NCBI RefSeq assembly: GCF_002443255.2
Contig: NW_019211454.1
Span: 39,793,098 to 39,857,097 of the forward strand
DNA from: Varroa destructor
Lineage: Eukaryota > Arthropoda > Arachnida > Mesostigmata > Varroidae
DNA length: 64,000 bases
Reading direction: 5' to 3'
A program made the position numbers and the translations under genes. A model generated the notes under the pieces. It was not told the origin of the DNA. It did not search any database and saw only the letters and a program-made list of their open reading frames with translations. This document shows, one piece after another, positions 35,577-49,460 of the stretch (position 1 is the first letter of the stretch; each line of letters begins with the position of its first letter).

Positions 35577-38500
35577 CCGATTGTGTAAACGGGAACAGCA
35601 AGATGTTTCAGCGTTGCACATTGATTTAACGAATAGCTTGGTGGTAATGATGTGGGCGAGGGCAATCGACGGAAAAGCCAAAGCAGCCATGCGGGTCATA
35701 GAAGCCAAGAGCTGGAATGACTGCCATCGTACCATGGTCATCAACTGCTATTGCTAGGCACTAACAAACAGTATAAATGCCTCTTCTCTATCGTAGTCTC
35801 TAAATCCATCTGCCTTCTACGCTCCGTCCGGAGCTTCTCTTTGCTAGACGCTCAGCATCACGAGGTAACCAGCATCCTTTCCCGTTGTTCCTTCTTGCTC
35901 ATCTGCATCTCTCGGTTCCTTTCTCCCTTACCTCACATACACTAGACCGCTCTGTATCTCTCGTGTTGTCTTTCAACGAGCGGGGGCGGACGTTTGGTTC
36001 ATCTCCGGTCTCCTATTTCGTGCGTTGATCCTTTGCATTTCCCTCTCTAAAAGTCCTGGCTTGCTTTTGTCTTGCACTCTTTTTTTCTGTTGTTTTTTTC
36101 TTTTGTATTTTTATTTCAGCCTTCATGAGTAGCGGCTGTAGTCTGCAGTTGTCTGTGGTCTGCAGTGTTGTGCAGTACGGCTACTGTAGCTGTGATGAGG
36201 GAACGCCCGCTAGCGCTGGAATCCGCGAGCCTGCAGGCTTCCCCAATACGTTTCCCGGCCGTCCTCATTCGCATTCTATCTATTTGACTGCTCGCCCCAA
36301 CAATACGGTCGGTTGTCTTTTTGCACGCCACTCACTTCTTCGTTTCTACGAGAAGCCCTGCAACCCTGTTCGGCTTTCCAATGAAAGAAGAGCACATGGA
36401 CACGAGAGAACAGAAAGAATAGAGGAGATCCGTTCTGATTCGCGCCAAAGTTTCGAAAAAAAAAAAGAAAAGAATGCTTCTTCGAAGGGCCACAATCAGA
36501 GTAAACTAGTGAGCGTGTGTACAGTTGCAACGTGGGGAAGCGGCCATAAATCGACGCTGCTGCGACGTTATTCGTCAACAAGAGATGCTCATAACCCCTC
36601 ACCACTACCCCCTCCCCCGCCCTTCTTCGTTTATTCCCATAACAGCATCTATCTGTGTTTTTGATTGCGGCTGGTGAAGCGCAGATCAGCGAACAAAGGG
36701 AACAGAGCTAGGGACTGCGTAATTGTGTACCGTTGTTGTGCTGCGTTCGATTTTTGTGCTACGAAAAGAGCTGGGATTAGGACAATGAAATAGAATCAGA
36801 AGAACTCGAATCAGAATAGGCACGTTCGCGCTTCGAAACCTATGTCTGTCTCATCGTGGAACGCCGTTGTATCTTTTCCGCTGTTCAGCTAAAAACCAGC
36901 TGTTTTAGATTCGGCCAAGGGAAGTATGGAATTTGTTTTTATTTTGTCTTCCATCATTTGTAGATGTGCACGTCGTCAACTAAATAGCACACATTTAGAA
37001 CTTATCAGCTCGTGTAAAGGACCAGGCGATTTTGAGCTATAAATGCCAAGTATGCCCGCAAAAACTCAACTCTGACAATGTCAATCATGAGATGAAATAT
37101 AAAAAATTCAGTTTGTTTGCACGATCTCTATCTATCTATTATCTTATTTATGATAATTAAACAGGACATTTGAGCTCTATCAACAGGCCTCCTCTGTACC
37201 CCTGGATATATATATCCATATAATGTTTTATATATATATAACCCCTTTGTGCGCAGCAGTTGCATAAAATTACGATGATAAGCCTTGTAATTTCGATCAC
37301 TTATTACAGCAGTTTTCTAATAGCCGAGTATTCGATTATTTCGATAATTATGTCACAGAAAATAGCAAAAATTCGAGTGATTCTTGGAAGGATTTTTCGT
37401 ATAGTCTAAGGTATGTCCTAATCAATTTCGATTGACAGATGTTGTTTAAATATTGGATATTCTATTTTATCTAGATTCGCACATGTACGATAATATAATA
37501 CTTAAAACTAGCCCGAGGCATTAAGCATCCATCAATAATAACCGAGGTAGTTATTCCTGTTAGAAACCTTTGAAGAGGCCTTCAAGCCTTACAGTGTTAT
37601 AGCTAAAGCTTCAAATGTTCCCGCTGGCTACACTTGTTGGCATGTTCTGCGTATGCGTCTCCGATAAACGAGAAATAATTGAACGGGACCTCGAGTATGT
37701 TAAATTCATTTGTCCAGCTGGCTGTTCCCATATCCTGAAGATCCGTTCTCACGTTACGGGGAAATGGGTTAGTTCTTCTTTCAGCATCTTAGCTTTAATC
37801 ATTAGCCTTTTTCATTATATCGTTCGACCCGCGCTTATATGTTGCTTTCGGTAAAATCATCTTCTCGTGAAGCTTGATACATGTTACATTTTTAATAATT
37901 GACGCCGTTGATGGAAAATAAAAACTGCTGTTTTATTTCTAACCAAAAATACTGGGATAATAATAACGTGCATGCTAAGATTATGGGCACGGGCGGTCTT
38001 TCGGCTTTTGTGTGTTTTCACTAAATCACTGAATTAAAGTGCATGCACACAGGCGTAGTAGTAGTATTAACTATTAAGTCAGTCTTCCTGTAGACTATTG
38101 ATAAAGAAAAAACATAAATGTCGTGTAACTGTCGTCCGAAAAATATGATTTCTACATAAAAGATGCATTTGCAAAATTCTTCTAGAGACAGGTCATTTAT
38201 ACATCATTGTAGTTAGACCCTTAAAATCATCTTGTCTTGCGAACGCTACTCGGAGCACGTAAGACCTTGTTCCAAACTGTTAGCGTCTACCTGTTGCTGT
38301 GCCGCGTATGTATGAAGACATGTGGTCCACCTCGACATAGCCCGTACTAAAATTGGCCACTCATAAGCCCGCATTGACCCTCTGCACGTATCGTTGAAAC
38401 CAGTTAAGGCTCCATTGATGATTTCAATAGCCCACAATTAGGTGGCGCTATTTCATTAACTCCTTAGCTGTCCTGTAGAGGCGGCAGGTGTCATCGAATT

Positions 38501-41500
38501 TTTATTAACTCTTCTCAGCATGTGTAGCTAGCGTTATTCAAACGGTGAGCCTGTAGACGTACTTACTTTCGCGCCATCAGCTAAGGAAATTTTACATAGT
38601 TGTAACGGAATATCAAAGTTGCGGACTAAATCGAGCCCTGAGCAACATTATAAAACCGTCAATGGTAATCGAATCTCGAAAACGCAAAAATGGTTTGTCT
38701 TTTTTCTATAGAGGCTGCATTACTTGCGAGGTCAGCAGCCCAACCTTGTATGTTGGTAAGGATAACATTCATACGAAAAGTCGCCGGGTCGTTTCAGTAG
38801 TAGTATATTTACCTAGAAACCTTAGGGGTGTGTGTGGGCTGTATGTTAGAAGGTCGGTAGACGAACAATTAGTATAGACGCCAGGTGTCTCATGCTATGC
38901 TTAACGGCGCTACCAGACACAAAACTGGTAATGCGTACCCCATTTCAGCAAACGGAATTATTTACCACGTATCCTGTGTGACGAACTATTCAAGTGGAAT
39001 GACAACCAAATATTCGAAGATTATGCAAATTAAATCTATTGTTCCAGTGTCCACGAAACGACGTCAGGGTTACGGGGACTCGCGCGAGTGCGAGGGACTT
39101 ATTATATACTGATAAATATGGTTCTTGAATAGTACGCCGTAAATTTTTTAATCCTCTTTCTGGTAAGTGTATACTTCAGCAATCGCTATGATCACTATTA
39201 CGTCATGAAAAACGCGATGCACTAGCGGCTGTTGAACTACATCTCCACGTGTGCCTGTTGTAAGCTTTCCCAACCCCCGGAGACGTGTCTTCTCGTTTAG
39301 CTTACCCCCTGTCAATTTCTACTTACGTGCGACCACCTGGGGAAGTGTTGAAAGGTCTGGCCAGCCCTTGATTCTTTCCTTAGCTTATTTATAATATACA
39401 GTGGTGACATAGGCTGATTGTTTTGCTACATATGAAAGGATCTTCAATTGAACAACAAATGCTTAATGTTTTCTATGGTACAGCAGTGCGTAAAAACTCG
39501 TGTTTCAATCGCCTGCACCTGATTTAGAAATCGACTTTTAGATCGTTCGCAAGATGGTCGCTCTCGAACCAAAGAAGCGAAAAATCGCAAGTTAGCTCTT
39601 TAAAGATACTAACGAAATTGCGTCCGTAGAATTCACTGTGATATGCACTGGTCATATATATAACTCATTTGAGAACAAAACCTATTGCAGGGCAAGAGGT
39701 GCTCGCAAAAGGTCAAAGAAAAAATCTACAGCTTCTCTTAAATAGCACAACAGGCTTAACATTACATTTTCAGTACAAAGGCATATAAATGCCATACAAG
39801 TTACGAACGGCTGCAGTATCTGCAAATCTCTCTTATGAACACACATGTATAAGTTTAAGTTAAGCATAACTATTGGTTGTTCACAGCAACGATACTAAAT
39901 TCATGAAGCAAATAGATTTTCCATTTAGACGGTCAAACCCGCTGACACCCACACAAGTGTGGATGAGATTAGGGAGTCTGTCTATATCTTCCCTTTGCCC
40001 ACACTATCTTACGTTGTGCTGTGGCATCGTACGAGTATGAGTAATGTAATTCCAGTAATGAAAATCACAATAATAAAAACCTGTTAGTAGTGTTTGCGAC
40101 ACTAACTGTTGTTATCGTTGTCGAAGTTGTTCGAGTTCGTAAAAACGAACGAATGTGTTATTCATTGTAGGCTACGTCTAGGGTTATAACAGCGTTTCAG
40201 CGCCTCAGGTGCAGCTGTAGTAATAGCACCAGTAGTAGTCCCAAGCGAGGCCCTTATCCCCAGTACTGGCCTCCTACCGTTGCTGTTACTATCAGGCCCT
40301 AACGTTTCTTTTGTTCATCTCTGTTTGGCGCAGGTCCGACCTCATGCCGTAGCACAAAGTGAACGAATGCCTCGGTGTCATCCTCTTCGACGAAAGGCGC
40401 AGCCTGCTCACAGAGTCAGGCTTTGTCTATCAGGATCCAGTCGATTGATCAACACAACCAGGTCCAGCCGGGGTGGACGTGTAGCTCCATTAGGCAAGAA
40501 AACTCAGTCTGTTTGTTTCCCTGTCGCTGTCTTACGTTCTCCGTTTGTCTTCTTCTTTGCATCTAGCTCATATACTTCCCTCCATTAGACTATCGGTATA
40601 GCGACTACTACCGCGAAAGAATGGAACACAGTTATTTGGAATTCACTTTGACTAATGAGGCGTCTTTAGGTGGCAAGTATTTCGAAAGATAACCAAGCGT
40701 TGTTATGAAATGTTCATCAACTCCTCGAATCCGGGTTTTTTTTTTTTATATAGTGAACCACAATGCTAAAAGGGGCGCATAGAAATATGAGGGAAAACCC
40801 ATTTTCGATTTCGTGTTGTGTTTATATAACCGTGATCGGTATCACAACAACAGGCAATAACAATAAATATCTGCCACAGGATGTGTGCAAGGTCGGCTGA
40901 CCGTCAAAGGTACGAAATGGATCGCGCAAAATGTTTACGATATAAAATTGTTTAAACAAGAGAACAGGCAACGGTATAGATATGTACACACGTGGCACAT
41001 GTGTACAGTTACAACTAACACAACGCTGTACCCATAGCAGTAATGTGACATTGTAACAATATTGAGTGGTACCATCTGTCGTAAAGATACTTTCCAGACA
41101 CGTCTGCCAATTCGTAGATATTTATTGATCGTCTAGTTGAACGATTGGCTGTTCGAACCAATTTATGAGCATGCCGTTTTCTTTGAGTTTTGGACAATCG
41201 CAAGAACATTAGTTTCAATATCGTTAGGGGCAGCCACTAAAACAGAGAGCAACAGGTCTCCCGTCTCACCGCTCGCAACGGTCCTACATGAGTGTGCACG
41301 TCCTGTGAGTACTCGTATAGGTCATTATAAGTAACACCTACTTTTCGTGTCAACCCTGCACTCCTAAAGGATTCACCTAGTCGCTCTGCGAGAAACATTT
41401 TATTTAATGTGCCACCATTACTTGAAACGTTCTCGTAACTCAACTGTCACATAAATAATGTAGTCCAATTGAACAGCGAGCTACTAAGCAGATTTCTATC

Positions 41501-42631
41501 GACATACAGTTGACTACAGCCGACGCTTTGTACTCCTTCGCCGTCTGTTCCCGTCTCTCGATAATAGGTTTTCACATAACTTAGCACTCTCAAAGCGTCC
41601 GTATGGGCCTCAGCTTGCGAGAGCGTTGGAACGTGGTGATGGGGGGCGCTGGAGACGTTGACTGAAGAACTTCTAAGTGGTAAAATGAGAGAGACGGGGG
41701 TAGGAGTCAGCTAATGACACCAATGCCGGACGCTGCTTGATCTGGCTGCTCGAGCTCATTGTGTTCAATCGACCGCGATTTAAATCTATTGCCCGGAAAC
41801 TTAAAAACTTAGACGTAAAAGCGAGTCGAGTCTCTGCACTCGACTTGACTGACCCGTAAGTCGAGTTAGATCCTCGAACTTACTTTGGTGTAGGATGGGG
41901 GGGCATCGAAAACGAAACCGACGAGGACGACCATCCGTCCGGGCTGAAATGGCTGATGAAATGATGGTTTAATTTAGGGTCTCGGTCACTCATTCTCCCA
42001 GTATTAAAGTGATGTTAGTCGTATCGTTTGCCGAATGAGTAGCAGAACCACTGTTTAGAACAGTCCTCTTTGTGCCGCTAGTTCCCTCCTTCTCCTTTTC
42101 GCTTCCGACTTTTCCTTTTCTGTAGAGCTCGTGTGTTTGATATATGTGCGAGCACCAAGAGGTTCCGATCGGCTCAATATATTGAACGCAACGGAAAGCA
42201 GAGCATACATGTTAGAATTTACGGTTAGCTGATGTATCAGAAACCCGACTACAATGTTAAAGATTTGTGCAGTGGTTAATATCGCGCAAAAAAAATATGG
42301 CGGGGCCGCTATTTGGACGAATAGCTTAGATTTCATAAGCTGTTCACTCCGTTCCTTCTCTTTTCCCAATGCTTATTAAGACCTTTCAAAACCGTTCCCG
42401 ACCTGTTTGCTTAATCTAGCGTGCCATCAGCAGTGCTTTTTGTCTGAAAATCGTACTGCTGCTGGCAGTGCGACGTGAGTTTATAGGCATGAAACATCTA
42501 TAACGTACTGGTTAGTCAGTATGTATAGTGACTCTGCTGGTATTGCATAATTGGCTTATGCTATTCGAGAGTGATTTTATATTTCATCAATAAATTGATG
42601 AGATTTCTTGCACCTTACCGCATACGTACAA

Positions 42632-42643
42632 GGGGGGGGGGGG
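42632..42643. repeat. G12 homopolymer run
   Basis: Twelve consecutive G followed by TGGAGG. Such runs are prone to sequencing length error. Confidence 0.9.
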
Positions 42644-45049
42644 TGGAGGATTTTCCAGTGAAGGCCAAAAAGAAAGTGGTATACCTAGTTGTTATTATTA
42701 TCATTGTCGTCCCGCATAGTTGTACACGTGTTTCATGGCACATCATACTTCGTAATTGTTTATTGCACAATGCGAGAAGCCTATGTAAATTGCGTACTCA
42801 CCATCGCAACGAGACAGGGCACGCCCGGAAGGATAAATCGAGTTTCTCATTACTTTTAATCAAACATGGAGAGATCGTTTCATGAAACAATAATGAGCTT
42901 TTGTCATATTTTATTCAGCAAGATAATGGCTGAAATTCAAATACGAAAATAAAGCTAAGGGTGGGTGTAGTATGATTGGAAAAGTACATCTGGCAACGCA
43001 TGGAACGAACATATAACTTGCGGACACTTGCCTTTCGCCGAATAAACTTGGCAAGATGAAACTTTATAAATTGTGGATGTTTCTTTCAACTCGAATAGCA
43101 CAAGCTGAAGATTCTATATCAAGTGTTGAATTATTTCTTCGGCAGCAATGCATGCCTGATATACTAGTTGTTCTGCGTCGGGCAACCTATACTAGGCCAA
43201 TACAGCAACAGCCAGGATTCTTCCAGTGAACTTGTACCGCTTGATCACTGGAGTGCCACACAGCCCTTAGGGGCTTCTTCGAAAGCTCGTTTTACTATAC
43301 ACTCACAGAACACAGAATATACAGTTACACAGAAGCTTCCAGCTGTAACCACGAGCTGCCTAAACAAATTCGCTCATAGAGGAATACATTTATGACTCCC
43401 AACTGTGGAATCATTTAAATAGAAGAGCCTAGAATTTCTTGCATAACGTCATTTTCAACTGTAGATAATCTCATTATGTTTACAATTCGGATGGTTACCA
43501 AAATGTAACGATATTAGTACTATGAATAAGTTAAATCAAGACAAAAAGTCTACTTGTATTTTTACGAGGGCCGAAAAATTGCTGGCCCAAGAAATTACAT
43601 AGTTCGAGAAAGCTTTTTTTTTAATAGCATTACTATTGCCTGAACGAATCCGAACGCACGACAATTAGGTGTCTTTAGTTTCAAAGGAGTCGTAAATAGT
43701 TATCGCTTACTCATGGTTTGTATTGAGCTTGAGTAACATAAGCGTGATGACGTATGCCTAGGAACTGTAGGTGCTAAAAGACTTATTGGTAAAATGAAAT
43801 GAACACAACACTGAAACTGATCGTAGCCTTTGTTCCAAGCCGTGACCAGAGCGACTTACTCAATGTAAAATAGATTTTACTATAGAAAATGAGAGATGGA
43901 TCTGTCATTCATAGAACTTTATGTTTAAGACCATTTGAACTAATCGTTTAAGCTTAGATAGACAAGATAGATTTATCGTCTTATCAGGGTGAAGAGAACG
44001 AGCCTTAAACACAGTTCAACACTGACACTCTCGATTGTTGGCTTTGCCTGCAGTTAACTTTTGTGATGATGTCGAGCGAATACGGCTCACCTTAATTTTC
44101 CGTCCAAGTTATATTGTGGCAGAATCTCGTTATGGTTAGGTTAATTGATCCACTTCGGCATAATAAATCAAAACCTACATTTTTTACCTATCCAATGAAC
44201 ATTCACGCACGGCTCACATGATTTGCAGTCCTTAAGTAAGTATTCTAACGCCCTATTGCACGTAGGCGTATACCGACTTTTAAGCTCAGTCAACCAGGTC
44301 ACTGAGCGTGTATCATACTATAGCTTCGCAACAACAACAACAACTGACGCAGTTACCTTCTTTCGTTTACTTTCGGGAAAAGTACAGTCTAAATTGAACG
44401 GCCCCTGCTAATGGGCTGCTAGTAACATGAATAGAAGTAAAACTTTTGAACGGAAACAAGGGGAAAGGAATTCTTGTTAGAAAGTCTTTGTTTCTTCGGA
44501 GACGACGTGACTATTTCACAGGGATTTAGCTTCGTCTCGGAGTTATTACGTTGTTGCTACGTGAGTTTTTGTAGTCTATTGAGATTTATGTTAGCTTGTC
44601 TAAGACGTCCCTGGTGAGTAAAAGGCCCATCGAACGAGAAGCCAGGCCACGTCGAGCTGGCTGATTCCAGCTTCACCAGAGAAAAATTCCGTCGATTCTC
44701 GCCGCCTCCTACTATTCGCTACTTGTTGTGTGTCTTATGTTCAGCCCGGGGATAACGGGTCTGAAAGACGAGAGGAGAGATCAACTTACATAATATATCT
44801 TCCGTTACCTTTCTTTTCTCAGAATAACATCCTTCATTACGTCAAACCAGTGCTAACTGTACTAAGAAGTGGATAGCGTTGCTTTTCTTCAGCTAACCTA
44901 CGCCGTCGAGAGAATTAGTCAGTTTTAAGTAAGGCCTGATTTGAACCCTGCAATATAAGCAAGCCTATACTTGTTACACTTGTGAGGCTTGTTTTAGCGC
45001 AAAATCTGTCGTTTGCATAGCTGCGGCTAGAAGTAGAATTTCCGATATT

Positions 45050-45053
<4 letters not shown>

Positions 45054-45081
<28 letters not shown>
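45054..45081. repeat. (AT)n microsatellite
   Basis: About 14 perfect AT units. Confidence 0.95.
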
Positions 45082-47329
45082 GGTCCCTGTTTAGGGAGAG
45101 GACTGGCTTCGCGTGCTGCATGGTAGGAGGCACGCTAAGTGTAAAACTTTCCACTAAGGGACTCCAACTTCAGTATTAGCTATCGGAGAGAAACGAAAAG
45201 GTTTCCAAATTTATACTACATTGCACCGTTTTCAATGACAAACCCTAATCTACTAATGCGTTGTTGATTGCTCCCAACCCGTGGCTGGCGGGTCGTTTCC
45301 GTTCATTGTGTTTCCGTGTCTTCAATGATGCAATACAATCATTTCTGTCACTATCATCAACCGATTTCGGATCACAGTCGATCCAACATTTTCGAAACGC
45401 ATGAAGCAGCGCAAGGAAAAGACCATTATCGTTTATGGCGGACAGCCCTTCAGGAAACGATTTCTTGAGGGTTTTGTTGGCAAGTCGTTGTTACCGATGC
45501 AGGACGCCGAATCGCTGAAGTAGATTTGTTTCGGGTAAGGGTTCGTCGAACCTAAACAAATACTTCACTTTTTTTTTCTGTAATTTTGTTTGAGAACTCC
45601 TGTTGATATGCCTGTTCTTCTCGGCAACAACAGCTAGTTTACAGAGTGAGAACTACACAAAAATGGGCCGGTGCTTATAATTCTATGTAATGACATGTCG
45701 ATATTAATTATTACTTTTACGCGTACTTTCCTCTCGATTGGTCTTCATCGAAGAAAGAGCTCGAGTATATTAATGATAATAATGATGTACAGGTATCGCA
45801 GAAGGCTTTTTGAGCTTACATGTTGTCGATGTGAGGATGTTTTTAGAGGCGCAAGCTCCCCGCATGAAGAATTCGTATTTGAAATAGATTCCTTTGTGAA
45901 TAAGTTTACAACAGGGACAGTTCTGTTAAAAATCTTGTAGGTATTCGAAGCAAATTTCAACTTCATCAAAGTTCGTGTTGTCATTTTGTTGGCCTAGCTA
46001 GTGAAACCTTCGTTTAGAAAATTTTTAGTCAACTATGGTTTTCCTGCAGGTGATTGATAGGAATTTCTTTGCTTCGGGTGCGATGAGGAACAAGGATTCG
46101 AAAGAGACGAACCGGTTAAACAGATATGCCGTTACTGGCTTTCCCGAAACTTGGCAGAAAACCAGAGTTTCACAAGACTGATGTAACATGTGGATGCTCC
46201 GAATACGGTGAAAATTGCGATAGATATTCATGTCGCTTGTTGCGCCCGGCTACTACCTTTAGGTATCTGGCAAATCCCTCAAATTAGTTTTATGAATTCA
46301 ACAACGCTCGTATAACACATACGATGCAAAGTCTCGTAGATGTTTCTAAATGCTCTTTCTGATATTGGGATATTGCGCTATTGACCTGTACTTATGAAGC
46401 CTTTGACTACAACTAGCAAAAATGAAGCGGTTTCTTCCAGAATGACTCAGCTTTCCTTTATTAATTCCAAGTTAACATATTAGCAAGGACCGCGCGTTTG
46501 TCAACATCTATATTCTGTTACTGCAGAGCTAATCCCAGTATATTTTTAATTATGCCGTCACAGATATCAAGTACGTTTAATACGAGGCAACATTACTGAG
46601 CACCGAAATGTAAAGCTCCCCAGCATCCAAAGTAAGAACAAACAAATTAAAAGGCTGTTAGTTATATATTCGGTGCTTCAAGGAAAAGCATCGTTCACCG
46701 TGAATCTCTAAAACTTGGTGCACATATCACAGAAGAAGTCGATCTGCTCTGCCTGCACAGCTGAGTGGCGACTGCACTCAATGAACAGTTGCACTCAGCA
46801 GTCTCCTAACTATAAAGGTGTTATTTTTTTACCACGAAAACGCTCGGGCAGATATCGTAACAACGATCCGGGACACCATAACTCAGCTGTTGTAAGAACC
46901 CTTGGCGAACCTACCATATTTACCTGATGTCTGACCCTCAGGCTACCGACTATTCTTCGATTCTCAAAACACTCTTGACGACCATGTCTTCGCCTGAGGG
47001 AACCAATTTAAAAATCCATATCTTCATTTTTAGAGTGCCCAGATGAAAACTCTTATATGAGCTGCATTGTTTAACTGATGAATGTCAAAAATCGAGGATC
47101 GTTGCTGAGTGAAAATTGGTTACGTACAGCCTCTTAAGCCATGTGTCATATTCCAAAAAAGGCACCAAAAAACTTCCTATGTTACTTATAATATTAAAAG
47201 TTCTGGCATGTGGATGTGCCTTCAAAACATAATGGTGCACGTCTGGTAATTTACACGAAATCATTATATTTTTAAGCAGATGAATAGACGAAACGAACTT
47301 TAAAGCGGCATTCAAAGCTGAATACTCAC

Positions 47330-47659
47330 AATAGCGTCTCTGTCTGTCGGTCGAGTATTTTCTGTATTCTCTTTGCATTCCACAGAAAAGCGGAGCATGG
47401 CCAGTTTTAGCAGTAAGAAAGCACCGACTGGAGTAAGCTGGTGCTCGCCTAGTTTGCTTTGGCCTGTAGTAGCGATCGAGTCGGTAGTAAGGCCTGCGAT
47501 CAGAAATCCGTAAGCTGAGAATGTAAATACAAAGTAAGTGCCAAACGCAGAAGACCGCATGTTCACGGCCGCGACGACTGTCGCTCCTTCTACTACAGGA
47601 CGAAGGCGAAACAGAAATGAGGCGTTCTCAAGTGTTTTTAATCTCGACGTCTTGAGCCG
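47330..47659 (-). CDS. Candidate exon of an unrecognised membrane-like protein
   Basis: Read on the - strand, an open stretch of exactly 110 codons (330 nt) runs from an AG acceptor (base 47660) to a strong GTGAGT donor (+ strand 47324-47329). It is phase 0 at both ends. The translation has two hydrophobic segments, around FGTYFVFTFSAYGFLIAGL and VGAFLLLKLAML, with a polar link and a charged end (CKENTENTRPTDRD). Composition is protein-like and not repeat-driven. The acceptor has a poor pyrimidine tract (GCAGCTGGTAG). I recognise no family, though a chemoreceptor or transporter fragment would fit the hydrophobic pattern. A chance open frame cannot be excluded. Confidence 0.28.
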
Positions 47660-48128
47660 CTACCAGCTGCAGAAGGCGGACCACTCACCAGGTCGACCAT
47701 GAGGGGCTTAACTTGACTACATAATAAAGAACTGTTCCGCTCCACTTGGTTTTAACGCGAAAGGAATCTGTGGAGACGACAGTCTTTGTGCGTCACATGA
47801 AAACATTTAGGTATATAGCAGACAGACAGAGAGGAAAGGGGATACTCTCCCGTATGATCTAGGAATGAACTGACCGTACATAACACACGCCGAGAGAAGT
47901 GTGAATCAAAGCGAATGGGGGAGACCAAAGAATAAACTACAGAGGGTTGGTGAAACCGACTGGCTTGTGATTCTTGCCGGCTTTAGTTTGTACGCCCCAC
48001 TTCAGGATTCCCAGGCCAATGGACGTCGCCCTTATTCGTTCTAACCACGCACTGCTCGTGTGCGTTCTCCTTATTAGTTCGTACAGCAAGCTTTCTAGAC
48101 GGTTATGAAATATAGAGGTTTTTTGCCT

Positions 48129-48323
48129 TCAAGAAATAGTTAACAGTTTTACGCCCTTGGCAGTTATATGGAACACAGAACAACAATAAACACATTTATG
48201 TATAAGAGGCTTCAGCTTGGGCGCGCTGGCGACGATGATTGCATTCATTATACAGTAAATGGCCCAGGTTGTAAGAGAAACAGCTGATAACAACGACGAA
48301 ACACTACCGCGTACTAGGTACAC
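48129..48323 (-). CDS. Candidate upstream exon or gene fragment, membrane-like, unrecognised
   Basis: A 65-codon - strand frame follows a possible GACGCAG acceptor and has one hydrophobic segment (LTTWAIYCIMNAIIVASA) and a Cys pair. It lies 470 bases upstream, in transcription sense, of the candidate exon at 47330-47659 and has similar membrane character. No clear donor joins the two: GGC|GTAAAA inside it is weak. Support is composition and position only. Confidence 0.15.
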   Translation of the reverse strand: MYLVRGSVSSLLSAVSLTTWAIYCIMNAIIVASAPKLKPLIHKCVYCCSVFHITAKGVKLLTIS

Positions 48324-48872
48324 TGCGTCTCACTGTGGTCATGCAGCTAAAACAGTAAATAAAACATAACTTTTAATTATGGGATTATGTATTTTAGCAT
48401 ACACTTGTTTCTGTACTGATCCGTAAGCAGGCCGAAGAAAAGCGGAATACATTCAAAGGAGAAACCTAAGAAATTTGGCTCCGTCATGGAAGGATGCGAA
48501 AGGTAGAGGGTAAGACCGTAATTGTGTCAGCTGATATTCGGGTGGTATCTAGAGTATCTTGCCCATCCTCACCTTAGAACTTTGTAATTTTCGCGCAGTG
48601 CCCGATAGTTTGTGGCAGTATTTTAATTTAGTATATAATTTTTATCATTGTACTCAGACGCCAAAGCAGCGGGACTAAGGATTTTATTACGGACGTAACA
48701 GACATTCCGGATACTGGATGCTGGCGGCAGATCTATGGGCTTTTAGAAAAACTACTTTTGCTCAATAGATAGACAAGAATATCTAAAACGACAAGCGATA
48801 ATGAAAAACAACAAGGCCTAGATACTTTTTTCGAAATGGACAAGAAGGGTTCTACTGGGACGTCTTTGTTGA

Positions 48873-49460
48873 AATAAACTGAATAAATTCGAGGTCGGCA
48901 TCAAGCAGATAAGAACATTTCGCCGAATACGTTATCGATTTTCTCAAGGGATGTTTCTCGCTGCCTATCTATTATCAGCTAGGTTGCAGGCTATACAAAA
49001 AGCAGCTACTGGCGAGGAACGATCGAAGGAAAAACCCGAAGGTTGCTTGCTAACTATTTTACCTTTTTTGAAATGGATGAGGGATATCACGAATCTTATG
49101 ACAATCCTATTCTTAGCTGTAGAAACTAATCAGTCATCTTTTGCCGCTATCTTTTGGAAACAGGACCGTTTCCTTCATTTAAAAGAAGAATGCAAAATAA
49201 CTGCCAATGAAACTGGCCTAGTGCCTTTAAAATAACTGACATTAAATTTAGAAGTGATAGTATTCAGCAAGTCTCTGGATAAACATGGGTTCGCACTGAT
49301 TGTGGGACAAAAGTCTTTACAGCTCAATTTTTCCAATCACCATTACCTTTTTCTTCTCCAAAACTATATCTCGAACGTATCTCATCTCATCTGTGGAGTT
49401 GTTTTTAGTAAATGTAGAAGTGTGACAGGTTTGAAAGGGCGTCACAAAGGCAACTTCTGA
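48873..49460 (+). pseudogene. Open frame of about 195 codons broken by one TAA; possible degraded gene
   Basis: One + strand frame is open from 48873, crosses a single TAA at 49233-49235, and continues to a TGA at 49458-49460. The first ATG is at 48951. The first part has basic and hydrophobic segments (for example RTFRRIRYRFSQGMFLAAYL) and the second part another hydrophobic stretch. No family is recognised. With a single stop in about 195 codons this could be a decayed coding sequence, but chance is quite possible in this base composition. Confidence 0.15.

Larger units (their letters stand above)
26674..37614. other. Region without a recognisable gene
   Basis: AT-rich, either intergenic or large-intron DNA. 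It holds a short tandem duplication just after the gap, a pyrimidine-rich stretch (about 26990-27400), a 50-nt hairpin (28485-28534), TTG- and CAA-type triplet repeats, and pyrimidine-rich blocks at about 32780-33560 and 35760-36120. The open frames reach 179 codons at 36125-36664, but they are compositionally biased or unrecognised and match no family I know. Confidence 0.5.
37855..47329. other. Region without a recognisable gene
   Basis: AT-rich DNA with a G12 run (42632-42643), clustered AGTCGAGT inverted copies (41824-41867), an (AT)n tract (45054-45081) and scattered chance-length open frames. A 104-codon - strand frame at 42055-42369 has a hydrophobic middle but no splice or family support. 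Confidence 0.5.

Noticed and set aside
36125..36664. 179-codon + strand frame after a pyrimidine-rich block ending in TTTCAG
   Set aside because: The acceptor is attractive, but the translation is low-complexity toward its end (poly-Pro, Lys-rich), no donor is evident, and I recognise nothing.
42055..42369. - strand 104-codon frame with a hydrophobic middle
   Set aside because: Starts at TTG after a nearby stop, with no supporting splice site or family match. About ten frames of this length are expected by chance here.
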